64,000 nt of DNA from Trochalopteron elliotii (taxonomy: Eukaryota > Chordata > Aves > Passeriformes > Leiothrichidae), in NCBI GenBank assembly GCA_024734555.1, contig JANPWX010000247.1, positions 3,098,593-3,162,592 of the forward strand. The letters are read 5' to 3'. Below are positions 36,564 to 48,462 of the stretch, in pieces; the first letter of the stretch is position 1; the number at the start of each line of letters is the position of its first letter. The position numbers were made by a program, and so were the translations under genes. The notes beneath the pieces were generated by a model, which was not told where the DNA came from, made no database searches, and saw nothing but the letters and a program-made list of their open reading frames with translations.

Positions 36564-37025
36564 CATAGAATCATAGAATAGTTTGGGTAGGAAGGGACCT
36601 TAAAGATAATTTCATTCCAGCCCCCCTGCCATGGCCAGGGACACTTCCCTCAACTTCTCTGGGCAACCTCCTCCAGTGCCTTACCACCTTGACAGTAAAT
36701 AATTTCATGTTAATATCTAAAGTAACCCTGCCCTCCTTCAGTTTGAAGCCATTAGCCATATTCTATCAGTACATACCCTTATAAAAAGTCCCTCTTTATC
36801 TTTCTTGTAGCCCCCTTGAGGGACTGGACCTTGTTACAAGGTCCCCACAGAGCCTGCTTTTCTCCAGGCTGAACAACCCCAGGTTTCTCAGTCTGTCTTA
36901 GATGTTCTCCAGCCACCTGATCACATTTGTTGCCTCCTTTGGACTAATTTCAACAGTCAATGTTCTTATACTGGAGGCCCCAGAGCTGGATACGATACGG
37001 GTTCTCATGAGAGCAGAGTAGACTA
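36564..37025 (-). mobile_element. CR1 LINE, 5'-truncated
   Basis: Starts at the left with 'catagaatcatagaatag' (reverse complement of the CR1 terminal octamers) and 'gaagggaccttaaagat', then 'cccctgccatggccagggac', 'ttctccaggctgaacaaccc' and 'ggaggccccagagctgga' in the usual minus-strand order. CR1 similarity fades near 37025. Frames are broken throughout. Confidence 0.93.
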
Positions 37026-37218
37026 TCAGAGTATCAATGTGGATAAAATAAGTGCATAGACTTTATTCCTCTAGGCAGAAAACATATTACTACACCAAAT
37101 GTTTTGCTCTTCTTGGTCAGGTCAAGTGGGGGCAAGCAACAGGATCACAGAGCCAGATCCCTGTGAAATAGCACTCCTGAGATTCTCAAAAGGCACTTCA
37201 GAAGTACACAAGGACTAG

Positions 37219-37294
37219 AAAAGGAGTTTTTCAGTTCTGTTTTTCTTACAGTCAGACACACTTGTAATTGAAGACCTTATGGTTTCCATACTTG
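37219..37294 (+). repeat. Direct repeat copy B flanking a CR1
   Basis: Second member of the ungapped 76-base pair described at 36398-36473, displaced by 821 bases. Confidence 0.8.
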
Positions 37295-40200
37295 GGACTT
37301 TCTAGAGCAACTCCTTGTGTCTTCCTGAGGTCACTGCTCTTTCTGAAAGGGCAGATGAGGGTGAATTTAGATGTGTCTAAATTTCTACCCACACCATATG
37401 AATTTGCATTGCTGATGTGTCACAGAACACTTCTCTCCTGCAGAATATGCAGAATGTGTCTGTCTCTTAGTCTAGGTCTAGCCAGGTTAGATTGTTCTTT
37501 CACCCTTTCTGGTGGTTTGTCTGAAGTTAGACATTCAGAGGGTAAATCAGGAAAGACGAGATGAAGGTGTAGGAATTGAGAAGACTGTAACTGTTAAAAG
37601 AATCTTCTTTTAGTACCCAAATCAACAATTCACTAGAGCAAGCACTGTGACCATGCATCACTATAAAGCTGAAATTTAATTCTTTCTCTGTCTGAAACTG
37701 GAGTTGGTGTATAACTAAAGTGATCGAGCTGATTGCAAGTTGCACGTGTTTCAGATTTTAAGTAATGATGGTTATCACAAGACTAGAGTTGGATTTAAAA
37801 AAAAGGTCCTGCTTCCTATAAAACCCAGACTTTATAAACAATTACAGCAATATATAATTATATAGAGTAATTAAAATGGTGATTGCAATCTCTTATTTCC
37901 TCCCTACATTTTTTCTTCTGCATTTTTTTTAAAATAACCTTTTTAACAAGGAGGAATCCTTTGAGAAAGATTTCTGGAGGATATGAATGGCAGTAATTCT
38001 ATTTGCTAAGGTTGTCTAATATAATAGCCAGTATTTTAAAATTAACTTTGATGAGTACTTCTGTCTACAGCTGTTAATCCCTTCCTAAGAGATTAATGCA
38101 ACTCTCATTGAAAATCTCTAGGCAGGGATAGATTTGATTCCTAAATAAATTAAAGCTAAATCTAAATAGAATTAACACATGATTTAAATATGAACACTTG
38201 GTAAATTGCTCATACCACACCAGCAAGGTATTTTGTGTCTTGATACGGCTCAGAGAATAAAGTACTCTCTGTATTGCTGCCTGTTTGTTCTTTTACATTG
38301 TTTGCTGGTGCAAACTTCGAGTAAAAATAAAAATAGCAGCTAATATTCTTAAAAAGGAGGGGTGAGGTTATGACAACAGATTTTAAAAGGTGGTTGAGTT
38401 TCAATGTATACAGATAATTTGTTAGCAGAATTTTTAGGTTAAGTAAATAACTTTAAAAAAATTACTGATGTTCAGGGTCCAGCATAAAAGCTTCTTTTCC
38501 AAATACCTGAAATTACTATTGGAACCTTTTTATCCTCAAATAGTTCTGTGGGTCTCAATGATTCTTTGTAGAAATACAGCCAAGTGAAGAATAGAGCATT
38601 TTTAAAATCACTTGTCAATTTTTTTAAGGATTACTAGAAAACATGACACAGATACATACAGTGCTAAATTTTTAAGATGGACCTGGTTTTTATTTTTTTG
38701 CAAATAGAGGAGTTGTATCATTTATGGATAAAAGCACTATGCGAGATTCAAGTTAAACACATTTTAGGATATTACCTGATCTTTATGAAGTAAACCTCCT
38801 TCCAAAGTGCAGTAGAGCAGAACTGATTGGATCCATTACTGTAATTTGTTGCTTTCTCTAGGAGATACTAAACTTCATGAACTTTCCATAGATTACAATA
38901 AGGAAAAATTCTCTCAGGACATAAAATGCACACTTGGCAGCTGAGATAAGTTGAACATGGCTCCTGCTGGCTCAGTCAAAATAATATTCCTCTGGTAGAA
39001 TTTTAAGTATCCCACATGAACTGTGTTCAAAGTTTAATTCTCATTGAGGCTGAGGAAATTGCCCTCTTTTGTCCTATTAGTTCAACTATAAGACAGTTTT
39101 GCTATTTCAAAATCACTGGTGTGCACTACTATTTTTGCAGAACAAATATGATTGTAGTAAGAACTTTAATAACTTTTAATACACAGATTGTTTTTCCTCA
39201 AGGTCTTTTACTGAGAAAAAAATTAAATAAGATCTATAACTGGTGACACTGGAAAGTTATTTCGCCCACCCCACCTTTTCCTTGTATTGGTTTGGAAACT
39301 TATTATTTTCTTCTTCCTTATGCATTTGCTCTAATTTTCTTTTCAGAAGACACTCTTAAAGAAAATGGAAAATAATGAAAGTCAAAGCGTGAAAAACAAA
39401 TATTCCAATGCATATGATACAGATTTACATTCTCTTCTTAAAACAAATGATATCTGTTTCTATTTTCAAAACTTCTAAAAGTAACTAAAAAATTCTGTAT
39501 TTTGTTGATTTTTTCCTATAGAATTGAACTTCCAGAATTTATAAATTTCAGATTTTTTCTCTTGCTAGCTTTATAAGAATAAAACATGACTGAAATCTTA
39601 TAATATCAGCTATAATAGTATACTCTACACTGTGTCTATTTAAATGTATGTTATTTTTGTTTGTTTTTCTTATTTACTCAAATTTTTTCTGTAAAATTTT
39701 TTCCACCTTTAAATAGAATTCTAATTCTGCCATAGCAGTTGTCCTCTACTTCTTGCTGATAGGCAATGCACTATTCATGTATTGTTCATGAAAGTCTTTA
39801 CTGTCATCCATGTTTCATGTTTAAAGACAAGAAAAATTTAACACTCATTACAAAAAATAGAGGCAAGTGTGAAATGCTCTGGAATTTATTTATCATTGCT
39901 GCTTATTAAATTAGAGCCAGGTTTTTAGTGCATGATAATTTGTTTTGATTTTGTCCATCAGACGAAAAAATGGCTAAAACTAGATTCACCTTAACAGTAA
40001 TATTCTGCCCCCTTTATATTCTGGGCACTGCAGACGACTTGTATTTTGACTAAGGTTTTATTTTTCTACTGATCTACCTAGCCTTAGTGGGAGTGATGTG
40101 GGTGGTGGTGGCTTAGGTTGTATTGACTGACTATTAATTTTCTGTGAAATAGCTTAGTTTATAGTTGTTTAGAAATATGTCTCATCATGGTGTTTATACT

Positions 40201-40445
40201 TTTCTGGCCTAGTTTCAGCATGCTGTAAAAAAGCTCTGAGAAATCAAGAGTGGTCAATAGTTTTTCATACTGTTAATTATAATGAATTTTATTTTAACAA
40301 AGATTAGGAGACAGAAATTAGTAGCAATATTATCATAAACTATTATCATACTTTAAATAATGCCAAGATAAGCTGCATAATGCATATCCTGTTAGTTGCA
40401 GTTATGTATATTTACACAGAATTTCATAGAATTATTTGCTTCTTC
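37295..40445. other. Unique AT-rich DNA
   Basis: No gene or recognised transposon. Only short A or T runs and chance open frames were seen. Confidence 0.65.
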
Positions 40446-40450
40446 TAATC
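40446..40450. repeat. Target-site duplication TAATC, left copy (LTR 3)
   Basis: TAATC directly before the LTR; repeated exactly at 41031-41035. Confidence 0.85.
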
Positions 40451-41030
40451 TATGCTGATTTTGGCTGGGGTAGAGTTAATTTTCTTTGCAATGGCTGGTA
40501 TAAAGCTGTGTTTAGGATTGGTGCTGAACGCAGGATTGATAATAGAGAGGCGTTTTTGTTACTGAGCAGGGCGGACACAGAGCTGAGACCTTTTCTCCTT
40601 TCTGTACTGCCACACTGATGACGAAGTTGGGGGTGCACGGGAGGCTGGGAAGGGACACAGCCAAGACAGGTGACCCAAACTGACCAAAGGGATATTCCAG
40701 ACCATATGACAACATGCTCAGCATATAGAGTGGAGGGAAGTAGGAGGAATGGGGGACAGATTTGGAGTTTGTCTTCCCCAAGTCACTGTTACATGTGACG
40801 GGGCCCTGCTCTCCTGGAGATGGCTGAACAATCTGCCAGCCCATGGGAAGCAGTGAATTAATTCCTTGTTTTGCTTTGCTTGTTAGCTTGGCTTTATCTT
40901 GCCCTATTAAACCGTTTTTATCTCAACCCATGAATTTTCTAGTTTTCACCCTTCTGATTCTGTCCCCAATCCTTCTGGTAAGGAGTGAGCCAGTGGCTGT
41001 GTGGGGCTTGGCTGGAATTAAACCATGACA
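40451..41030 (+). mobile_element. Solo LTR 3 of an avian ERVL-like retrovirus, 580 bp
   Basis: The left end, tatgctgattttggctgggg followed by tagagttaa, aligns base for base with the start of a common avian LTR I remember as opening TGTCCTGGTTTCAGCTGGG. The terminal TG has mutated to TA here. Further shared blocks are 'gacccaaactgaccaaaggg', 'atattccagaccatatgac' and 'tttatctcaaccca'. An ATTAAA signal at 40906-40911 lies upstream of the 3' end, and the element closes 'attaaaccatgaca'. TAATC is duplicated on both sides. There is no internal retroviral sequence, so it is a solo LTR. Open frames within it on both strands are incidental. Confidence 0.9.
40906..40911 (+). terminator. ATTAAA polyadenylation signal of LTR 3
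   Basis: ATTAAA followed by a T-rich stretch (ccgtttttatctc), the expected polyadenylation region of this LTR type. Confidence 0.6.
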
Positions 41031-41035
41031 TAATC
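41031..41035. repeat. Target-site duplication TAATC, right copy (LTR 3)
   Basis: Exact match of 40446-40450, directly after the LTR's closing CA. Confidence 0.85.
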
Positions 41036-43210
41036 CAATATATTATTGGTCAGAAAATTTTGCGGTTCATTAGGGGAATGTAGCAGGAGGATTTTTTTTT
41101 TCACCCAAGAATTATATGTCTACTTTCAACTCATTCCTCCTCGTCCTCCAAAAATAAAATGGAGGGAAAAAAAAGGAGAAAAAAAAGAAAAAAATGTGCT
41201 CCACGGCTCAGAATTCAGAAGGCATGATACTAATCTCTGTGAAAAAAAATCTCATCTGAAGATCTTCTGAGAAGGTTTGACTTTAACTCCAGCATCTGAG
41301 GAGCGTATAATGAATGGCTGGTGACCTATTTTTTGCTCTTTAAAGCTTCATAAATTGTGCCCTAAATCTCAGAGTCATCTATGACGTGCTTTCTAAGAGT
41401 TTAAAAATACAGAATTGGAATGGGGGCAAGACTGTAGTGTCACATCATTCAAAATAAAATATTATATTTTACAGATTTCTGGGATAATAGCAATACCGTT
41501 TCTTGGCTTTGAAATAAAGGGTCCGGTGAACACTTAATGTTCAATGCCAAATGAAGAGTTTCTGAAATCCCATAAGTTTCATCTCCACATTTTTATTTCA
41601 TAGGCTGATGAAAAATCATATGAAAACGCAAAAATCTTTACAAATGATACAGAGACCTTTAAACTCCAGACATAGCTACAGGCTATGAAGAATAATGCAG
41701 TGTCCCTGCTGTACCATGCACAGAGAAAGTGGGGTATGACAACAGAATATATGGAAAGTCTGAGTCTGTTTTATTAATTTCCTGATAGAATTTCAAGAAA
41801 CCAGTGTGACTAACAGATTGGGAGAGGCTTTCCCAATGCTTATCATATCTTTTAACAGTATATCAATTAGCTGACTCAACTGTGAAAAACAATTAAGTGC
41901 CATTGTATTTGAGTAAACTAAGAAAATGAAAGATAGTCTTTCTTTTACAAATATTTTCAGCTGTCTAACCCTACCATTCAAAGTTTTAAAGCCCACCCTG
42001 TCCTTCAAAACACAAATGTAATGGAAATTAAACAACTACTGGCAAGTGAGGGCATGGTTAGTTTTTCAGCATATAGACACACTTCAAATACTTTGCTGAA
42101 AGAGAACTGTTATGTAGCCATGTCACATCAGCCAGAGAGCTAATGTAAAGCTTTAAGGAGATAAGAAAAATTACAGCTAAATTAGATTTAAGAAAAAAAA
42201 GAGTGATGAAATAAATTCTAAAACAACAGTAGGGTCCTTTAAATCTACTTTAAGGAAATTGGTTGATTTAGCACTTGAGTGTAAATATGCCTTCTCCATA
42301 TGCCAAGAAATGTCAAATGAATGTGGTATAATTACTCTGACACTATTCAAGTATTATTCTGTGCAATCTAAACACATCTAGTGTTTTCATGAGATAGTGG
42401 TAGACAGATTTTAAAAAATCTTCTTAGAGTGAAATAGCTGATGTTAATAGGTATTGTGTCATTATATTAAGTCGTGCTTATCTTATATGTAATTAAAATA
42501 AAAGAAAAACCAACATTAATAAAGAATGTAAGACTGACAGTTCAAAATGATAAATTGTCCCTTCTAGATCAGGTAGAAATTGAGCTATAAGGGTGTTTAC
42601 ATTGTTTAGTGCCTTTTTTTCCTCCTCTGTATCATTCTTCAGTTGTCCCAACATTATAGATCTGCTTCAACTTTGAGACTACTCTAAGAAGAAAGAACAA
42701 GAAAAGAAGTTTATTTCCCAAAAGTTGTTGCATCTTTGATACTGAGGTTATTAACAATGCAGGAAGTATGTGTGGCAGTGAGAAAATCTGCAATGTGTGT
42801 AGCTGGTACCTTCATCAACACATTACATACATATATCAAGTAAACAGGACCAAAAAGCTCATATTGTCTCTAAATTCTCTTACATATAGTATTTTTCAAG
42901 TTTAATTGAGATGGGTTGCTAGCTACATCTTTACATTAGTTATGCATTCCTCCCTAAAAATATGACTGAGCATTTGGAAAGGCATATTTGTATCTCATGA
43001 TAGTGAGTCAACATCAAAAGGAAAAGATACGGGCTTTTCCTATTAGTTTTCCTTATCTGAATACTGTCAAGAAAGTCTGCCATTAGGACACCCCTTAATA
43101 TTTCTTCCTATTTTGTGTTTAGACATACATTTAGAAAAAAAGAAGTAAAAGGGTCTTAGGTTGTCCTACCAAAGGTAGTCTGAAAACTAAATGTACCAGT
43201 GCACACAAAC
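41036..43210. other. Unique AT-rich DNA
   Basis: No gene recognised. A purine-rich patch (about 41158-41195, ggagaaaaaaaagaaaa-like) is the only clear low-complexity feature. Confidence 0.65.
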
Positions 43211-43405
43211 TCATAGACTCGTAGAATGGTGTGGACTGGAAGGGATCTTAAAGATCCTTTGTTTCCAATTATCCTGCCATGAGCAGAGACAGCTTTCACT
43301 AGATCAGGTTTCTTAAAGCCCCACCCTACCTAGCCTTGAACTTTCAGGGATCTTCCACAACTTCTCCAGGCAACCTCTTGCCTGTACCTCCAACAGCAAA
43401 TGTAT
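43211..43405 (-). mobile_element. CR1 LINE 3' fragment
   Basis: 'catagactcgtagaatgg' (degenerate octamers), 'ggaagggatcttaaagatcc', 'cctgccatgagcagagac' and 'tagccttgaactttcaggga' follow in minus-strand CR1 order. About 195 bases of the 3' end remain. Confidence 0.9.
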
Positions 43406-44283
43406 GTCATGAATTGAGACTAAGGTATGAAATAAAAGGTACTAGATAGTTATAAAACATGATGGTGATGGCAACAACTTTGTTCATTTCAAAACAGTGA
43501 TGGACACGTTGGTCATGCATTAAGATTTCTTATTTGATGGATGTGCCATTCTGTAAGTTGGTGGTTCAACACTAACTTTAATAGAAAGAAACAAAATACT
43601 GCTGTGCCTCACTTTTAAAAGAATTACCATTGCTGCCTATACTCAGGACTTAAATTGGACTGAAGGAAGTGCCATATCCATCCATCATTGCCAAATGATA
43701 GATTTTCATCAGTTCTTAACAAAATTGAATTGCTTGGACAGCCTACTGAGATAGATTTAATGCTTTTTTGGAAAAAGAATACTCTTGGCTTTGGCAGCTG
43801 AGTATCAACCACTCAAGAAGAGTTCATAGACTAGTAATACAATGCATAAGGAAATTCTTATACCAAATGACATTGTTCTTTTCCTGCAGGTTTTTAGTTG
43901 CTAATCCTGTATACCTTACATTAGCTAAGAATATATTATTTTCCCATGGGTTTAAATGTGATTTGATTGATTTTGTAAAATCAACATTGAGAGAAAGTAG
44001 GAACAAGAAATTTTATCCTAGTACCTCAATGAATAGTGTTCATTCCTGAATCTGAAGTTAATATGGAAAGAATACCAAATAATAAATATAAATTTGTGAT
44101 CTTAGAATTGGGGAGAGTGAATAGGAAAGCAAAAGACATTATGTCTCTTCTCTTCCATGAATTTAATATATTTAAATGAAAACACACCTAGACACACAAA
44201 ACCAAGCTTGAACATATTCCAAGACCTGAAATTGAGCACTGAATCTTCACATAACTGTTACTGTAGACTGTTAAATATAGGAA
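43406..44283. other. Unique AT-rich spacer between two CR1 copies
   Basis: Nothing recognised apart from chance open frames on both strands (43768-44049 plus, 43824-44006 minus). Confidence 0.65.
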
Positions 44284-44715
44284 CATAGAATGGTTTGGGA
44301 TGGAAGGGACCTCGAAGATCATCTTGTTCCAACTCCCCTGCCATCAGCAGGAAAACCTTTTACTAGACCAGATTGCTCAGAGACTCATCCATCCTGACCT
44401 TGAACCCTTTCAGGTACAGAGTATCCACAACTGCTCTGGGGAGCCTGTTTCAGTCTCTCTCGCCCTCACATGTACAGAATTTCTTCCAAATATCCAATCT
44501 GAATCAACCTTTGTCAACTTAAAGCCATTTCCCCACGTCTCTGTATAAAGTCTCTCTGCAGCCTTCTCGTAGTCCCTGTCAGGTGCTGGAAAGCCTCCCT
44601 GAAACCTTCTCTTCTCCAGGATCAACAACCCTCACTCTCTCAATCTGTCCTAATAGGAGTGGTGCTCCAGCTCTTTAGTCATCTTAGTAGCTCATCCTCT
44701 TTTCAACAGTTCTGC
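44284..44715 (-). mobile_element. CR1 LINE, 5'-truncated
   Basis: Left end 'catagaatggtttgggatgg', then 'gacctcgaagatcatcttg', 'ctagaccagattgctcagag', 'ccttctcttctccaggatca' and 'aggagtggtgctccagctct'. The order is that of a minus-strand CR1. Overlapping frames of 72 and 82 codons inside it are repeat by-products. Confidence 0.93.
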
Positions 44716-45599
44716 TCCTTCCTAGTGTGCTTCTGTATTTGAAATAATTACTGGAAATCATTATTGGAATTAAATATTCCACTTGCGTTTAAAGATTTGC
44801 ACCAAAGTAGTACCAATCCTAACAAGACAAAGAATTAATACTGTGTGACATAACTGGCAAGGTAGATGGTTTGTCTTTGGAACACTCAGAACAAATTGTC
44901 AAGCTTAAATTATTCCATTATTCCACTTTCTTAGACAGGGAGTTAGTGTTCAGACTTCAAGTAATGCAGGAGAGGGTATCCAGGATACAATGCCATAAAG
45001 GAAGAATATTGTAAGGAGTTTCATAATTAGCTGTAAATGTGAAGAAGGTCAAAAATAAGAAAAGAACTTATCCTAAACATCTAAACATTAGATTATCCAT
45101 CTAATGGAGCTGAGAAAAGAGGGATTTTCAAGAAAATTTACCAAAAAGGGAAATAGAATTAAGTCTTTTGGCCAAAAAAACAGGGTTATTTTTCTATTTT
45201 GATTTCAAAAATTTAAAAGCAAAACAAAATATTAAAAAAATATTATTATTGGTAGTTTTTAACCTCAATATCTTTTTACATGTGCAAATTCTACTGGAAA
45301 CAAACAAAAAAAATTACAAATGAAATTAAAGTACAGGCAAGAGGTGACAAGTCCTCTTAAATTACCAGAATTCATGCCGGCAAACTGTGCTTTATTAGGT
45401 GGTATCACTGAGATTTATCAGATAGATTTATAGAACTTCAATACTTACACAATGATAGTGTGGCCTTGTTAATTTTAAAGCTGAAAAAGCTTAAAAAAAA
45501 ATCCCTCTTGTATTTTGGAATATATCTTTCTCATGTTGTGTCATATTCCACATTAAGGTCCTGGAAGGTTTAGAGGTTTACAAAAGAAAAGTAATTTAG

Positions 45600-45605
<6 letters not shown>

Positions 45606-45653
<48 letters not shown>
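45606..45653 (+). repeat. (AT)n microsatellite, about 24 uninterrupted units
   Basis: A pure TA/AT dinucleotide run of 48 bases, the longest perfect microsatellite in the window and probably length-variable. Confidence 0.97.
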
Positions 45654-45656
<3 letters not shown>

Positions 45657-48445
45657 AATTCAATGAGGAATAAGTTCTGAAAATGAGTTTGATTTACCTA
45701 AAAATGTCCTACTTTATTATCTGACATGTATTTTCTGATAACTCAAACTCATTTTCATAACCTATTCTTCATTAAGATGAAGAATGTATCTGTCTTCTCT
45801 GTGAGCTTTTGTCAAGAAAATCTTCCAAACATGTTTCTTTCTTGGTAAATTTGTTTGCTAGTCTAAATTTCTGCCTTAAAGGCAGTTATGTTCCTGATGA
45901 AACTTGTCTGAATCAAAACTTGTTTCCAGTAAATATTGAATATAATTTATTGAACATCAATGGAAAAATAATGTTTCTACTAAAGTACCAAAATATAACA
46001 GCATCATCCATAAAAAGTTCTGTCCTCATTAATTCCATACAAGTTAAGAAATTACTTTCTAACTAAGTGGAATCATTAAGCATATAAATTTCATACAGTT
46101 TAAGCAATTGGGAAAGCACTTTCCCCCCCTCAATATTAATTGCCATGCCTCCCATTATTTGAAGTTAAATAAAAAGTATTATTAGTACCAGCATTTGAAT
46201 AAAGAAGCTTGTACCAAGTTTGTAGTCTGCCTGGTTTGTGTAATATAGAATATCCATGGTAAAATCCACCTCCTGATATGGTCAGCTTTTGAAACACATC
46301 TCCAATGCTACCAGGCATTACTAATGTTTTACTGAATGTTGGCAAATGTTACCATTGGAGTTAAGACATAAAGTGAACAAATAATTTAAGCAATAGCATG
46401 CAGACAGATTTTTACCAGGTTTTTTCTGAAGTAAGAAATGCCTGTGAAGGCCACTTGATAGGGATTCTATTTATCACTTCAAAAATTTGATGTAGAAATG
46501 CAAAATTAAATGTACTCAGGTACATGACAGTGATGACATTAGAAATATGACAAAGCTTGTCAATTGACATCTGTACCAAATGTGTCCAAAATGGTTTCAA
46601 TTTTGCATCTGACTATGTAGGAATTGGATAAGAATAACTAATTATTATAAATGTGCACATTTTAGTAAACACTTCAGAGTGTTTGTTTCTCCATGTTCTC
46701 TCCTCATACGTTAGAAAAATCGATTTACATCTTCAAATTACATATATAAATTGTAATATATAGATTTCAATCCTTTTTTTTTAAATCAAGCATCTGCAAA
46801 GGGTCAGCAGTTTACTCTTTGTTTATGATTATGGAATATTTCATAATCCACTGATTATGAGATACATCAACTAAGGAGCAAACTGAACTTCTAAGCAGCA
46901 CATTTGTAAGTATTCCCAAAAGCAAGGTAGTATGCATATAAATTGTAAGTTATGAGTGATGAGGGGCTGCTGTAAACAGCTGACTGTTTATGCACACAGT
47001 GGCACAGCAACCAGTTATATATAGGCTGTATTACAGTAGCCATGAGCATCTTTCAGAATGGAAGCTGAGCATGCAGAGTTGAAAAGTTCATGAGTGACCT
47101 ATAACAACAATATCAACACAGAAGGCCCTCAAAAATGCTCTGTGCAAGACAAGGAAATACCAGGAAGAATTTCCATATAACATTTAACAAAGCTATTAAA
47201 ATCTGATAGTTTTTCTGTCCTAGGATTTTCTTTTCATATTTTCATTCAAAATTATGATGAAAATATTTATATTTAAAAAAAAAATCCAGTGGGTCTGTGT
47301 AATAATATACTGTGAAAATATTAACAAAATTTTTTTATGAAACACCTAAACATCATATTTTTTTATTTTAAACATTAAATACACATATTTCTTGTGAAGT
47401 TTTTAAGATCATCCTAGTTCTCTACTTTTCATAATTCAGAGTTTTTTCTTTGGACCCACTGATACGATTCCTCCTGAAAATGACAAGATGTCCAGTTAAA
47501 GTCTCTAAATGTTTTTTTCCTTAAGTATATATCTTCAACTAAAATTTACATCTTTTTTTGTACAAATTTTCAACTTTCTGATTTTTCTTGTAAAAATACA
47601 AATATCTGCTGAGTTACCTTACAGTTATAACTATTAGTAAGACAGGTGAGAACAACCATTAATTTGATATTTGCTGCAATAAAGTAGAGTTTGAGGTCAT
47701 TATAGGACAAGTTAACTGGTATTCTGAAAAATAATACAATCTACTGTGTTTGGGAATAAAGATGAAGCTTCAAAGATAATGTGATGGAAAAGGACCAGTT
47801 TCTGTCACAGGCTAGAAATGGTTCAATTCACTTTACAGCTGTTTTTGTTCTTGATGAAGTAATTCTGGATTTTGTGTTATTTGGCATCACACCCAACTAT
47901 CTCTTTTAATACTTTCCAGAGCATTTTATTTCTTTTATATTGGTGATGTAGACAGAGACAATAAGACCTAATAATCCAAGAAAACACCAGATACCTGCTA
48001 CAGTTTGCATGTGAGGGTGTAGGAGTGGAGTATAATTGAGAAAAAGTAACATTTTTATTTAAATGGATTATCTCTTCTTCATTTAAAGGGGAAAGTATAA
48101 CATTCCACCCCTCATTCTTTACCAAATAAACAAAGAACTTTTTGTCCTGCAAAAAAGATCCAATCAGATGATGTAATTTCATATAGATAAAGACTTTGAG
48201 AACAACACATACAAATGTAACACACCTCTAACACACCTGATGTACTCAATGATTAAAAGGGAGCATTAGTTACTAAGAAATTGGAGATATAAAAGCACGA
48301 AATACACTATCATTATTTACAGTAGACATAATAACTTATGCTTTGCTGCTTTTTCCTTTTGTCCTGTTCTTTCAAGCATGCTAAACTCAGTGTAAAAACT
48401 GAGTACATACAAAATAGAAATGCAAAAAGAATGGTACATATTTCC

Positions 48446-48462
48446 ATATATATATATATATA
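48446..48462 (+). repeat. (TA)n microsatellite, about 8 units
   Basis: A short pure AT dinucleotide run. Confidence 0.85.

Noticed and set aside
40512..40844. 110-codon minus-strand frame
   Set aside because: It is antisense to the solo LTR at 40451-41030 and has no protein family signature.
47877..48182. 101-codon minus-strand frame
   Set aside because: Composition fits a chance frame and no motif or splice pattern supports it.
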